The notes beneath the pieces are model-generated. The model worked only from the letters and a program-made list of their open reading frames with translations. It did not search any database and was not told where the DNA came from. DNA of 64,000 bases from Brachybacterium sp. P6-10-X1 (GTDB lineage: Bacteria; Actinomycetota; Actinomycetes; Actinomycetales; Dermabacteraceae), in NCBI RefSeq assembly GCF_001969445.1, contig NZ_CP017297.1, positions 2,976,001 through 3,040,000 of the forward strand, given 5' to 3'. Shown here piece after piece: positions 1 to 9,331 of this stretch. A program made the position numbers and the translations under genes. Each line of letters starts with the position of its first letter. The first letter of the stretch is position 1.

Positions 1-2698
<2,698 letters not shown>

Positions 2699-2701
2699 TC
2701 C

Positions 2702-3265
2702 GTGAGCACGAGTGATTCGAGGACGGCCCCCGGCCCGTCCGCGTCTCCGGAATCGACCACCCAGCTCCCGTCGTTCCAGGACGAGAAGAAGCCGACCGCG
2801 GACGAGCAGACGATCGGTTCCGGCAAGGGCTCGGCCGCCAAGGGGGCGAGCCGCAGCCCGAAGAAGTCCCCGTCGGCGGCGAGCCCGGTCGAGGCCGAGA
2901 AGCGCGGACCGCGCCGGGTGCGCCTGACCCTCGCCCGGCTCGACCCGTTCTCGGTGATGAAGCTGTCGTTCCTGGTCGCCATCGCGATCGGCATCGCGAC
3001 CGTGGTGGCCGTGGTGCTGCTGTGGAACCTGGTCGACGCGATCGGTCTGTGGACCCAGATCGACCAGCTCGGCCGTGACCTCAACGGCGGTGAGCCGCTG
3101 CCGTTCATGGAGTTCTTCCAGTTCTCCAAGATGGTCAGCTACGGCACCATCGTCGCGGTGGTGAACGTCGTGATCATCACCGCGTTGGGCACGCTTCTGG
3201 CCTTCCTCTACAACCTGGTGGCGGCGCTGCTGGGCGGATTGAAGATGACCTTCACCGACGAATGA
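2702..3265 (+). CDS. DUF3566 transmembrane protein
   Basis: Small membrane protein found directly after gyrA in many actinobacteria (the Rv0007 position); its function is not established. The 187-residue product starts at GTG 2702, 3 nt after the gyrA stop. The first ~75 residues are Ser/Pro/Lys-rich and cytoplasmic-looking. The DUF3566 part has two hydrophobic segments, at about residues 82-110 and 143-175, separated by a short loop containing DLNGGE. The tight spacing to gyrA suggests co-transcription. The family assignment is secure; role unknown. Confidence 0.9.
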   Translation: MSTSDSRTAPGPSASPESTTQLPSFQDEKKPTADEQTIGSGKGSAAKGASRSPKKSPSAASPVEAEKRGPRRVRLTLARLDPFSVMKLSFLVAIAIGIATVVAVVLLWNLVDAIGLWTQIDQLGRDLNGGEPLPFMEFFQFSKMVSYGTIVAVVNVVIITALGTLLAFLYNLVAALLGGLKMTFTDE

Positions 3266-3344
3266 TCCGCGGACCGGGCAGCCGCCCGAGCCGCCGGGCG
3301 GGCACCTGACCCCACCCCACCCAATACCCCATCACCCATTCACC

Positions 3345-3406
3345 CGCCGAGTTCTGCGCTTTCGTTCCCACAGCGCGTTATGGGAACGCCTTTGCAGAGC
3401 TCGGCG
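3345..3406. repeat. 62-bp near-perfect palindrome
   Basis: The outer arms CGCCGAGTTCTGC and GCAGAGCTCGGCG pair at 12 of 13 positions. The inner arms GTTCCCA and TGGGAAC pair perfectly, and the central GCGC core is also self-complementary. It lies between the convergent DUF3566 and ybaK genes. It could act as a bidirectional transcription barrier, but there is no T tract, and its length and layered symmetry resemble dispersed REP-type intergenic palindromes. Only one copy was seen in this window. Confidence 0.75.
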
Positions 3407-3460
3407 CTGTGGTGCTGGGGTGATTGCTGGTGGGGGTGGGGGTGCTGGTGAGCCTCGGGT

Positions 3461-3937
3461 TCATTGCTGCAGCTCGGTGACCTCCGCGACCTGGGCGTCC
3501 AGGTACGTCAAGGCGGCCTCGGCGTTCACCGAGGCCGCGACACCGTGGGCCCCGGCACCGATCGAGATCCGCCGGGCCGGGTCCCCGATCAGGGAGGCAT
3601 CGGCGATCACGGGCCAGGCCGTGGTGGAGCCGAACGGGGTGATCGTGCCGCGCTCGTACCCGGTGACGTCCCGGGCCACCTCCTTGTCCGGCATCGACAG
3701 CCGGTTCACCCCGAGCAGCGCACGCAGGAGAGGCCAGGAGATCTCCCGGTCGCCCGGGACCAGCACGAACAGGAAGTCGCCGTCACCGCGCCGCACCACC
3801 AGGGTCTTGACGATGTCGCGGGGCTCGACGCCGCGGGCGGCCGCCGCCTCCGCGAGCGAGCCGACCCGCCCGTGCCGCGTGATCTCGTGATCGAGGCCGG
3901 AAGCCGCCAGGGCCGTGATCGCAGGAGTGTCGCTCAT
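3461..3937 (-). CDS. ybaK: YbaK/EbsC-type aminoacyl-tRNA deacylase
   Basis: A 158-residue protein of the YbaK/ProX family. These enzymes hydrolyse mischarged tRNAs, typically Cys-tRNA(Pro), in the cytosol. Family features include the early KTLVVRRGDGDFLFVLVPGD strand pair, with its conserved Lys, the central GYERGTITPFG segment and the later ISIGAGAHG turn. Length matches the family. It stands alone, converging on the DUF3566 gene. Substrate specificity cannot be read from sequence. Confidence 0.88.
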   Translation of the reverse strand: MSDTPAITALAASGLDHEITRHGRVGSLAEAAAARGVEPRDIVKTLVVRRGDGDFLFVLVPGDREISWPLLRALLGVNRLSMPDKEVARDVTGYERGTITPFGSTTAWPVIADASLIGDPARRISIGAGAHGVAASVNAEAALTYLDAQVAEVTELQQ

Positions 3938-4034
3938 GGACCCACGATAGAGGCCGACGGCGGGCGGGGAGGGGGCCCGTGGCGGTCACCACCGGAACCT
4001 GGGGCGAGAGCGGGAGCTTCGCTAAGGTCGAAGG

Positions 4035-4850
4035 ATGTCCTGCTCCTCGACTCTGCCGGTGCCGACCGCCCCGTCCGCCTCGGATGTCCCGACCGTCCCC
4101 GACGCCCCGGAGGACTACCCCTGGACGGGGCAGTCGGTGCGCTCCGCGTTGTTGCTCAGCACCGGGATCGCGGAGCTCGATCCGGACAGCGGGGTGGAGG
4201 CTCCCACCGAGCAGCAGGGCCACCCGCTGGTGGACGTGGCCGCGATCGAGGCCGGCCTCGCCGCGGACGGGGCCGCCCCGCTGGCCGAGCGCACGCTGGT
4301 GGTGGCCGTCGGCTCCAACCAGACGCCCGAGACCATCGCTCGCAAGTACGCCCGCTCCGGACGTGATCTGCACCCGGCCACACCGTTCCTGCGCTGCACG
4401 ATCCACCATCTCGCCGTCGGCCATTGCGCCCACATCTCCGCGCGGGGCTACATCCCCGCCGCCCCGTACCGCGCCGAGGGGGAGCGGATGGAGCTCGTGG
4501 CCACCTGGTTCGACGACGAGCAGCTCGCCGTGGTGGACGAGACCGAACCGAACTACGAGCGCATCCGGCTCGAGCAGGAGAGCTTCCCGGTGACGCTGGC
4601 GACGGGCGAGCGGCCGCAGCACATCGACGTCTACGCCTCGGTGTGGGGCGTCCTCGCCCATGAGCAGCCGATCCCGCTGCGCCACCTGCAGCAGGAGATC
4701 TTCGACGAGCTCGTGGCCCTCACCGGCGCCGCGCTGGTCCGCGGGGACGCGGCGGAGATCTGCGCGCGGCTCGAAGCCGCTCCCGACGCTCTGCAGAACC
4801 TGGCGCGCGAGCACTCCCTGGTGGCCGAGGACGGCCTGCCCCGGGGGTGA
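4035..4850 (+). CDS. Uncharacterised protein, possibly gamma-glutamylcyclotransferase-like
   Basis: The 271-residue product has no clear named family. A strand-turn VVAVGSNQTP near residue 95 resembles the YGSN substrate loop of gamma-glutamylcyclotransferase-like folds, and VVDETEPNY further on could supply the acidic residue; this is only a weak resemblance. No signal peptide or membrane segment is present. A TAAGGT hexamer at 4023-4028 ends 6 nt before ATG 4035, so the mRNA may be leaderless. The gene converges on the molybdenum oxidoreductase with a 31-nt gap. Confidence 0.6.
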   Translation: MSCSSTLPVPTAPSASDVPTVPDAPEDYPWTGQSVRSALLLSTGIAELDPDSGVEAPTEQQGHPLVDVAAIEAGLAADGAAPLAERTLVVAVGSNQTPETIARKYARSGRDLHPATPFLRCTIHHLAVGHCAHISARGYIPAAPYRAEGERMELVATWFDDEQLAVVDETEPNYERIRLEQESFPVTLATGERPQHIDVYASVWGVLAHEQPIPLRHLQQEIFDELVALTGAALVRGDAAEICARLEAAPDALQNLAREHSLVAEDGLPRG

Positions 4851-4881
4851 GCCATCGGGAGGGCGGGCAGTCCGCCGCGAC

Positions 4882-6417
4882 TCACGCCACCGTGAAGTCG
4901 ACCCGGTGCCAGCCGCTCGCCCCGTTCGGGGCGGGGTTCGCGCGCTCCTCGGTCTGCAGCTCTCCCTCGCCGTCGGTGGCCCGCACCGTCGCCGTGTGAT
5001 CGCCCGGAGCGGGATCCTCCCAGCGCAGCGACCACTGCACCCAGGTGTCCTCGGTGACCTCGGCCCCGAGATCGGCCTCCCGCCAGTCCCCGTCGTCGAT
5101 CCGCACCTCGACCGCCGCGATCCCGCGCTGCTGTGCCCAGGCCGTGCCTCCCAGCATGACGGCGCCGTCGGCGTCGGGCGCGAGCTCGGCGAAGGAGCGC
5201 GGCACGTCCACCCGCGAGGCGATCTTGATCGGGCCCCGCTCGGACCAGCCCCGCGTGGACCAGTAGGCGAGGTCGTCGGCGAAGCGCGTGACCTTCAGCT
5301 CCGTGAGCCATTTCGTCGCGGAGACGTATCCGTAGAGTCCGGGAACGACCATGCGCACCGGGTAGCCGTGCTGCTGCGGCAGCGGCTCGCCGTTCATGCC
5401 GACGGCGATCAGCGAGTCCCGTGCATCGGTGAGGGCCTCGAGCGGGGTGGAGGCGGTGAACCCGTCGATGGAGCGGGAGAGGACCATGTCCGCCCCGTCC
5501 TGCACGCCGACCCGTTCGAGCAGGTCGCGCACGGGCACGCCCAGCCAGGTCGCGTTCCCGGCGAGATCCCCGCCGACGGGGTTGGAGACGCAGGCCAGCG
5601 TCACGTGCTTGGCGATCATGGGCTCGGCCAGCAGCTCCTCGAAGCTCAGAGTGAGCTCGCGGTCGACCAGGCCGTGGATCCTCAACTGCCAGGAGGTGGG
5701 GTCCACGCGCGGCACGGCGAGGGCGGTGTCGATCCGGTAGAAATCCGCATTCGGGGTGACGTAGGGGGGCATGCCCTTCACCGTCACCTGGGCGTCCTCG
5801 GGGATCGGCTGGGCGGGCTCGACGGGTTCCGGCAGCACGTACTGCGCGGCCCGATGGGCCAGCTCACGGCTCGCCGTCACGCCGCGTGCGATGGCGGCGG
5901 CGACGACCGCGCCGACCCCGAGCGCTCCGATGCCGACGAGCGCGCGTCGTCGTTCCCACGCCGTCCCGATGGCTGCGGGGTCCACGGCACGGAGCATGAT
6001 CACCAGCAGCGGCACCGCGGCCACGGTCCCGACCACGGTGGGGATCGCATCGGCGGCACCGGTGCCCGCCCGGGTCAGCACGATGATCGTCGCGAACAGT
6101 CCGAGCCCGGCGAGCGCGGCGGCGGCGAGCCGCGGGCGACCGGCGCCGAAGGCACCGATGAGGCCTGTGAGCACGACGTACACCGCGATCATGGAGGCGA
6201 ACAGCACGAGCTTGTCGTGGGTTCCGAACAGGCCGATGGCCAGGTCCTTCACCCACGGCGGGATGATGTCGATGAACCCCCCGCCGACGGCCACGAAGGG
6301 GGCCGAGGAAGAGCTGAAGATCAACGAGAGGAGTTGCGCGATGGCCACCAGGGCGAGGCCCGCGACCACGCCCGCGATGGCGGACCACCACGGCACGGGC
6401 CGGTCGCGGGCACTCAT
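4882..6417 (-). CDS. Membrane-anchored sulfite-oxidase-family molybdopterin oxidoreductase
   Basis: About 511 residues. The N-terminal ~180 residues carry roughly five hydrophobic helices (about 11-34, 70-92, 97-116, 125-144, 158-180). A sulfite-oxidase/YedY-type molybdopterin domain follows, with the metal-binding Cys near residue 276 in TLACVSNPVGG and the later GYPVRMVVPG motif. The last ~110 residues form the Ig-like dimerisation domain. The topology suggests a catalytic domain outside the membrane, reducing or oxidising an unknown substrate. ATG 6417 overlaps the rskA stop (TGATG), so it is translationally coupled to sigK-rskA; a GTG at 6420 is an alternative start. This coupling suggests a role in extracytoplasmic redox stress. 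Confidence 0.85.
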   Translation of the reverse strand: MSARDRPVPWWSAIAGVVAGLALVAIAQLLSLIFSSSSAPFVAVGGGFIDIIPPWVKDLAIGLFGTHDKLVLFASMIAVYVVLTGLIGAFGAGRPRLAAAALAGLGLFATIIVLTRAGTGAADAIPTVVGTVAAVPLLVIMLRAVDPAAIGTAWERRRALVGIGALGVGAVVAAAIARGVTASRELAHRAAQYVLPEPVEPAQPIPEDAQVTVKGMPPYVTPNADFYRIDTALAVPRVDPTSWQLRIHGLVDRELTLSFEELLAEPMIAKHVTLACVSNPVGGDLAGNATWLGVPVRDLLERVGVQDGADMVLSRSIDGFTASTPLEALTDARDSLIAVGMNGEPLPQQHGYPVRMVVPGLYGYVSATKWLTELKVTRFADDLAYWSTRGWSERGPIKIASRVDVPRSFAELAPDADGAVMLGGTAWAQQRGIAAVEVRIDDGDWREADLGAEVTEDTWVQWSLRWEDPAPGDHTATVRATDGEGELQTEERANPAPNGASGWHRVDFTVA

Positions 6418-7283
6418 CACAGCGCTCCCGCCGCGATGGGGTCTGTGGTCGGTTGTTCGGAGCCCCCCGCCGGCTCGACGGTGAGGCCGAGCTGCGCTCC
6501 AGGAGGCATCTCGTCGTGCATCACCACGGTCTGGTCCGGGGAGGTGATCAGCCCGGCACCGTGGGCGCCGTCCTCATCGATGAGCCACAGCTGATAGGTG
6601 CTCTCGCTGGGGAGCTCCGCCAGATCGGCGGCCTGGACGATCATCGCCTCCTGGTCCCGCGAGTACATCAGGTGCAGTGCACCGCCGGACTCGGCCGGCA
6701 CCGTCAGCTGCGTCGCGTCGTCGGAGGCCATGATGGTCGAGACCATCTGCTGCTCCTGCTCGGCGTCCTCCTGCGCCGATCGCAGGGCCTCGATCGTGGC
6801 CTCCGACTCCTGCTGCGCGGCGCGCTCCGTGCTCCACAGTCCGACCCCGGCGACACTGGTGACCAGCAGAGCCGTCGCCGCGACGGCGAACCATCGGGTG
6901 CGCCGCACGGCGGATCGGTAGCGGTCCAGGGGGACGACCTCGGCGTCCGGCGAGCCGGCGGAGGCGTCGGAAGCCCCTGTCTCGGCCCGATGCGTGTTCT
7001 CGGCGGGGGCGGACGCCGTCGCGGTCTCGTCGGCGTCCTGGGCGTCGGGCGGCGGCAGTTGGCGTGTCCGCGCGATCCGCGCCATCACCGAGTCCTTGAG
7101 CTCGGGGCGCGGCGGAACCGGCTCCAGGCCGCGGGCGAGCTCGCCGGCGGTCTCCTCGAAGGAGCGGGCCTCGGCGGCGACCTCGGGGTCCTGGGCGAGC
7201 TGCTCCTCGACCCGGGCGCGTTCGTCGGCGTCCAGGGCGTTCAGGGCCCAGGCACCGGTCATGTCGTGCTCCTGCTCGTTCAC
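6417..7283 (-). CDS. rskA: Anti-sigma-K factor RskA
   Basis: Membrane anti-sigma factor that holds SigK inactive. The 288-residue product has a cytoplasmic N-terminal domain with the zinc-finger-like anti-sigma pattern (EHDMTGAWALNALDADE), an Ala/Pro linker, one transmembrane helix around residues 140-160, and an external RskA C-terminal domain (STYQLWLIDEDGA). GTG 7283 overlaps the sigK stop as GTGA. ATG 7262 has a good AGGAG 6 nt upstream, but would remove the conserved His. In mycobacteria RskA responds to reducing conditions; that is family knowledge only. Confidence 0.9.
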   Translation of the reverse strand: MNEQEHDMTGAWALNALDADERARVEEQLAQDPEVAAEARSFEETAGELARGLEPVPPRPELKDSVMARIARTRQLPPPDAQDADETATASAPAENTHRAETGASDASAGSPDAEVVPLDRYRSAVRRTRWFAVAATALLVTSVAGVGLWSTERAAQQESEATIEALRSAQEDAEQEQQMVSTIMASDDATQLTVPAESGGALHLMYSRDQEAMIVQAADLAELPSESTYQLWLIDEDGAHGAGLITSPDQTVVMHDEMPPGAQLGLTVEPAGGSEQPTTDPIAAGAL

Positions 7284-7912
7284 GAGGTCACCCCCAGGCT
7301 CTCCCGCAGGACGATCATGCCGTCCCGTATTCGTGTCTTCGCCGTCCCGACCGGGATGCCGAGCAGGGCCGCCACCTCGCGGTGACTGTAGCCACCGAAG
7401 TACGCGAGGCGGATCGCCTCGGACTGCGGCGAGGTCAGAGCACGCATCGCCGTGACGACCCGCTGGGACTCGATTCTCAGGATTCCTTCCTCCTGCACAT
7501 CCACGACCTCCTCCTCGATGGCTCGGACACCTTCCTCGGAGTCCCGACGCCGTGCGGCGTCGGTGGACCGGACGGTGTCGACGGCGCGCCGATGGGCGAT
7601 GGTGCACATCCATCCGTGGGCGGAGCCGCGGTTGCTGTCGAACCGGGTGGCATGCTTCCAGATCTCCACGAACACTTCCTGCAGCACTTCTTCGCTGATC
7701 GACACATCCCGCACCACGCGCTTGATGAGCGCGAACAGCAGGGACGCGGTCTCGTCGTAGAGACCGGAGAAGGCGTCCTCGTCCCCCTGGGCGACGCGGC
7801 GCAGCAGCTCGGACAGCGGAGGTTCGGTGATCTCGTGGTCACCAGGTGCTCTCCCGTCCGGCCCTCGCGACCGTGGTCGCTCCGATTCTTCCTCGGGGGG
7901 ATCGAGCGCCAT
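7280..7912 (-). CDS. sigK: ECF RNA polymerase sigma factor SigK
   Basis: The 210-residue product has sigma region 2 (DAFSGLYDETASLLFALI, then WKHATRFDSNRGSAHGWM) and region 4 (RLAYFGGYSHREVAALLG, then a helix-turn-helix ending GTAKTRIRDG), the layout of ECF group SigK. ATG 7912 is chosen because AAGGAG lies 7 nt upstream; the frame extends further to 7981 without a better site. It forms a coupled operon with rskA and the molybdenum oxidoreductase. No (C/G)ATCC-N15-CCGAAC promoter was found immediately upstream, so autoregulation is not evident. Confidence 0.92.
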   Translation of the reverse strand: MALDPPEEESERPRSRGPDGRAPGDHEITEPPLSELLRRVAQGDEDAFSGLYDETASLLFALIKRVVRDVSISEEVLQEVFVEIWKHATRFDSNRGSAHGWMCTIAHRRAVDTVRSTDAARRRDSEEGVRAIEEEVVDVQEEGILRIESQRVVTAMRALTSPQSEAIRLAYFGGYSHREVAALLGIPVGTAKTRIRDGMIVLRESLGVTS

Positions 7913-8004
7913 GCACAGCTCCTTCGACGACGGCGTGAGCGGGTGGGGGAGAACCGTGGAAGATGCCGCCCACCCACTCATTGCGTCCTCACAGTGTGCG
8001 CTGT

Positions 8005-8688
8005 TCAGGCGGCGTCCGCCATCGACGGCGGCATCAGGACGGTATCGACCAGGTAGACGGTAGCGTTCTGGGTCTGCACGCCGCCGCAGATCACGGCCGC
8101 ATCGCCCACCATCAGGTCGTCACCGCTGCCGGTGACCTCGACGTCCTCGCCCTGCACCGTGGTGTGGGTGCCGGTGATCTCGTCGGGGCTGAGCTGGCCG
8201 GCGACCACGTGGTACGTGAGGACGTCCGTCAGGCCGTCGGCGTCCGCGGCCAGCGCGTTCAGGTCGTCCTCGGGGATGGCCGCGAAGGCGTCGTCGACCG
8301 GGGCGAACACCGTGAACTCGTCCCCGTCGAGGGTGTCGGTGAGGTTCACGTCAGGATTCAGCTCTCCCGAGACGGCTGAGGTCAGCGTGGTCAGCATCGG
8401 GTTGTTCGAGGCCGCGACGCTCAAGGGGTCCTGGGCCATGCCCTCCACGGACCCGGCACCGTCCGGAACCATCTCCGCGTAATCGGCGCAGCCCGGGCCC
8501 ACGAGGTGCGCAGCCGGATCCATGGCCATGTCGCCGCCGCCGTCGGACGCCATCGAACCTCCGCCGTCGGACGCCTGATGGCCCTCGTCCATGGACGGCT
8601 CATCGCTCATGCCGCCCGAGCAGGCGCTCATCAGGACGACCGTGGCCGCGAGCGCCCCCAGCTTCGGAAGCATCGTGGAAGTGCGCAT
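8005..8688 (-). CDS. Fasciclin-domain lipoprotein (MPT70/MPT83-like)
   Basis: Secreted, lipid-anchored protein with one FAS1 domain. The 227-residue product has a signal peptide ending in a lipobox-like LMSAC (Cys about 23), then a Gly/Ser/Asp-rich spacer. The FAS1 fold follows, with the H1 motif [15 protein letters not shown] and H2 region [15 protein letters not shown] 8688 has AAGGAG 6 nt upstream. In M. tuberculosis the homologous MPT70/MPT83 are the main SigK targets; here the gene lies beside sigK and carries a matching promoter at 8741-8767. It is probably a cell-envelope adhesion or redox-stress protein. Confidence 0.92.
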   Translation of the reverse strand: MRTSTMLPKLGALAATVVLMSACSGGMSDEPSMDEGHQASDGGGSMASDGGGDMAMDPAAHLVGPGCADYAEMVPDGAGSVEGMAQDPLSVAASNNPMLTTLTSAVSGELNPDVNLTDTLDGDEFTVFAPVDDAFAAIPEDDLNALAADADGLTDVLTYHVVAGQLSPDEITGTHTTVQGEDVEVTGSGDDLMVGDAAVICGGVQTQNATVYLVDTVLMPPSMADAA

Positions 8689-8740
8689 GACAGTCTCCTT
8701 CGTGATCCTGTGCTGACACCCCAGCGGCGCCATGCAAGAA

Positions 8741-8767
8741 GTTCGGAGCGGACCGTGATCCGGATCG
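8741..8767 (-). promoter_or_regulatory. SigK-type promoter of fasciclin gene
   Basis: On the minus strand, -35 CGATCC (8767-8762) and -10 CCGAAC (8746-8741) are separated by 15 nt. Known mycobacterial SigK promoters use CCATCC and CCGAAT. The start point would be near 8734, giving a ~46-nt leader to ATG 8688. The same -10 and spacer recur at 23981. Confidence 0.65.
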
Positions 8768-8895
8768 GTGCGGATCCCCGGACGTGCTGTGACCTCCCGT
8801 ACAACGGCCCGGGACGGTTGGACGTCGCGGGTCGGAGCGCTGTAGTGTTGCCCGTCGGTGGCTGACACCGATGCACGTCGTACGTCAGCCTCCAT

Positions 8896-8969
8896 GGGCC
8901 TATAGCTCAGTCGGTTAGAGCGCTGTCCTGATAAGACAGAGGTCACTGGTTCAAGTCCAGTTAGGCCCA
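8896..8969 (+). tRNA. tRNA-Ile (GAT)
   Basis: A 74-nt cloverleaf. Acceptor GGGCCTA pairs with TAGGCCC and the discriminator is A8969. The anticodon stem is CTGTC/GACAG, with loop CTGATAA giving anticodon GAT at 8930-8932. The T arm reads GGTTCAAGTCC. CCA is not encoded. It occupies the usual actinobacterial position downstream of gyrA. Confidence 0.97.
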
Positions 8970-8989
8970 CTTCGAGGATCGGAGGACTC

Positions 8990-9148
8990 GTGAAGAAGCT
9001 CATCAGCTGCACCGCCGTCCTGATCGGCTCGACCGTCGCCGGACTCCTCGTGTGGCGCAAGGTCGAATCGGATCGCCACCGCGACGAGCTGTGGTCCGAG
9101 GCAGAGCGGGTCTCCGCTGCGCAGGACGCCGCCGAGGTCCGCGACTGA
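8990..9148 (+). CDS. DLW-39 family small protein
   Basis: A 52-residue product beginning [18 protein letters not shown], with one membrane helix (about residues 5-22) followed by a charged tail that contains DELW. This matches the DLW-39 family, tiny proteins encoded between gyrA-proximal tRNA genes in actinobacteria; the function is unknown. GTG 8990 is preceded by GGAGG at 8981. It lies between tRNA-Ile and tRNA-Ala and is probably transcribed with them. Confidence 0.85.
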   Translation: MKKLISCTAVLIGSTVAGLLVWRKVESDRHRDELWSEAERVSAAQDAAEVRD

Positions 9149-9182
9149 TCCACCGGCGTTCTTCCCGCGCCCACGGCGCCCA

Positions 9183-9255
9183 GGGGGCTTAACTCAGTTG
9201 GTAGAGTGCGACCTTTGCAAGGTCGAAGTCAGGGGTTCGAATCCCCTAGCCTCCA
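9183..9255 (+). tRNA. tRNA-Ala (TGC)
   Basis: A 73-nt cloverleaf. Acceptor GGGGGCT pairs with AGCCTCC (one G-T wobble) and the discriminator is A9255. The anticodon stem is CGACC/GGTCG, with loop TTTGCAA giving anticodon TGC at 9216-9218. The T arm reads GGGTTCGAATCCC. CCA is not encoded. Confidence 0.97.
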
Positions 9256-9270
9256 CAGATTTGCAGGTCA

Positions 9271-9301
9271 GAGGCCCTTCCTCGTCACGAGGGAGGGCCT
9301 C
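9271..9301. terminator. Hairpin terminator after tRNA-Ala
   Basis: GAGGCCCTTCCTCG and CGAGGGAGGGCCTC form a 14-bp stem (one wobble) with a TCA loop. It lies 15 nt past tRNA-Ala and faces the end of the GMC oxidoreductase gene, so it can serve both strands. No long T tract follows, as is common in high-GC actinobacteria. Confidence 0.75.
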
Positions 9302-9331
9302 GTGCGATGCGCGGAGGCCGCCGGGGCGGGC

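Noticed and set aside
3345-3406. Classical rho-independent terminator
   Set aside because: No T tract, and the stem is longer and layered; terminator function is possible but not the best single explanation.
4660-6594. Long plus-strand frame of 644 residues opposite the molybdenum oxidoreductase
   Set aside because: It is low-complexity, His/Gly/Arg/Pro-rich and antisense to a well-supported gene; an artefact of high GC.
7913-8004. SigK autoregulatory promoter before sigK
   Set aside because: No CCGAA(C/T) with a (C/G)ATCC element 15 nt upstream was found in this gap.
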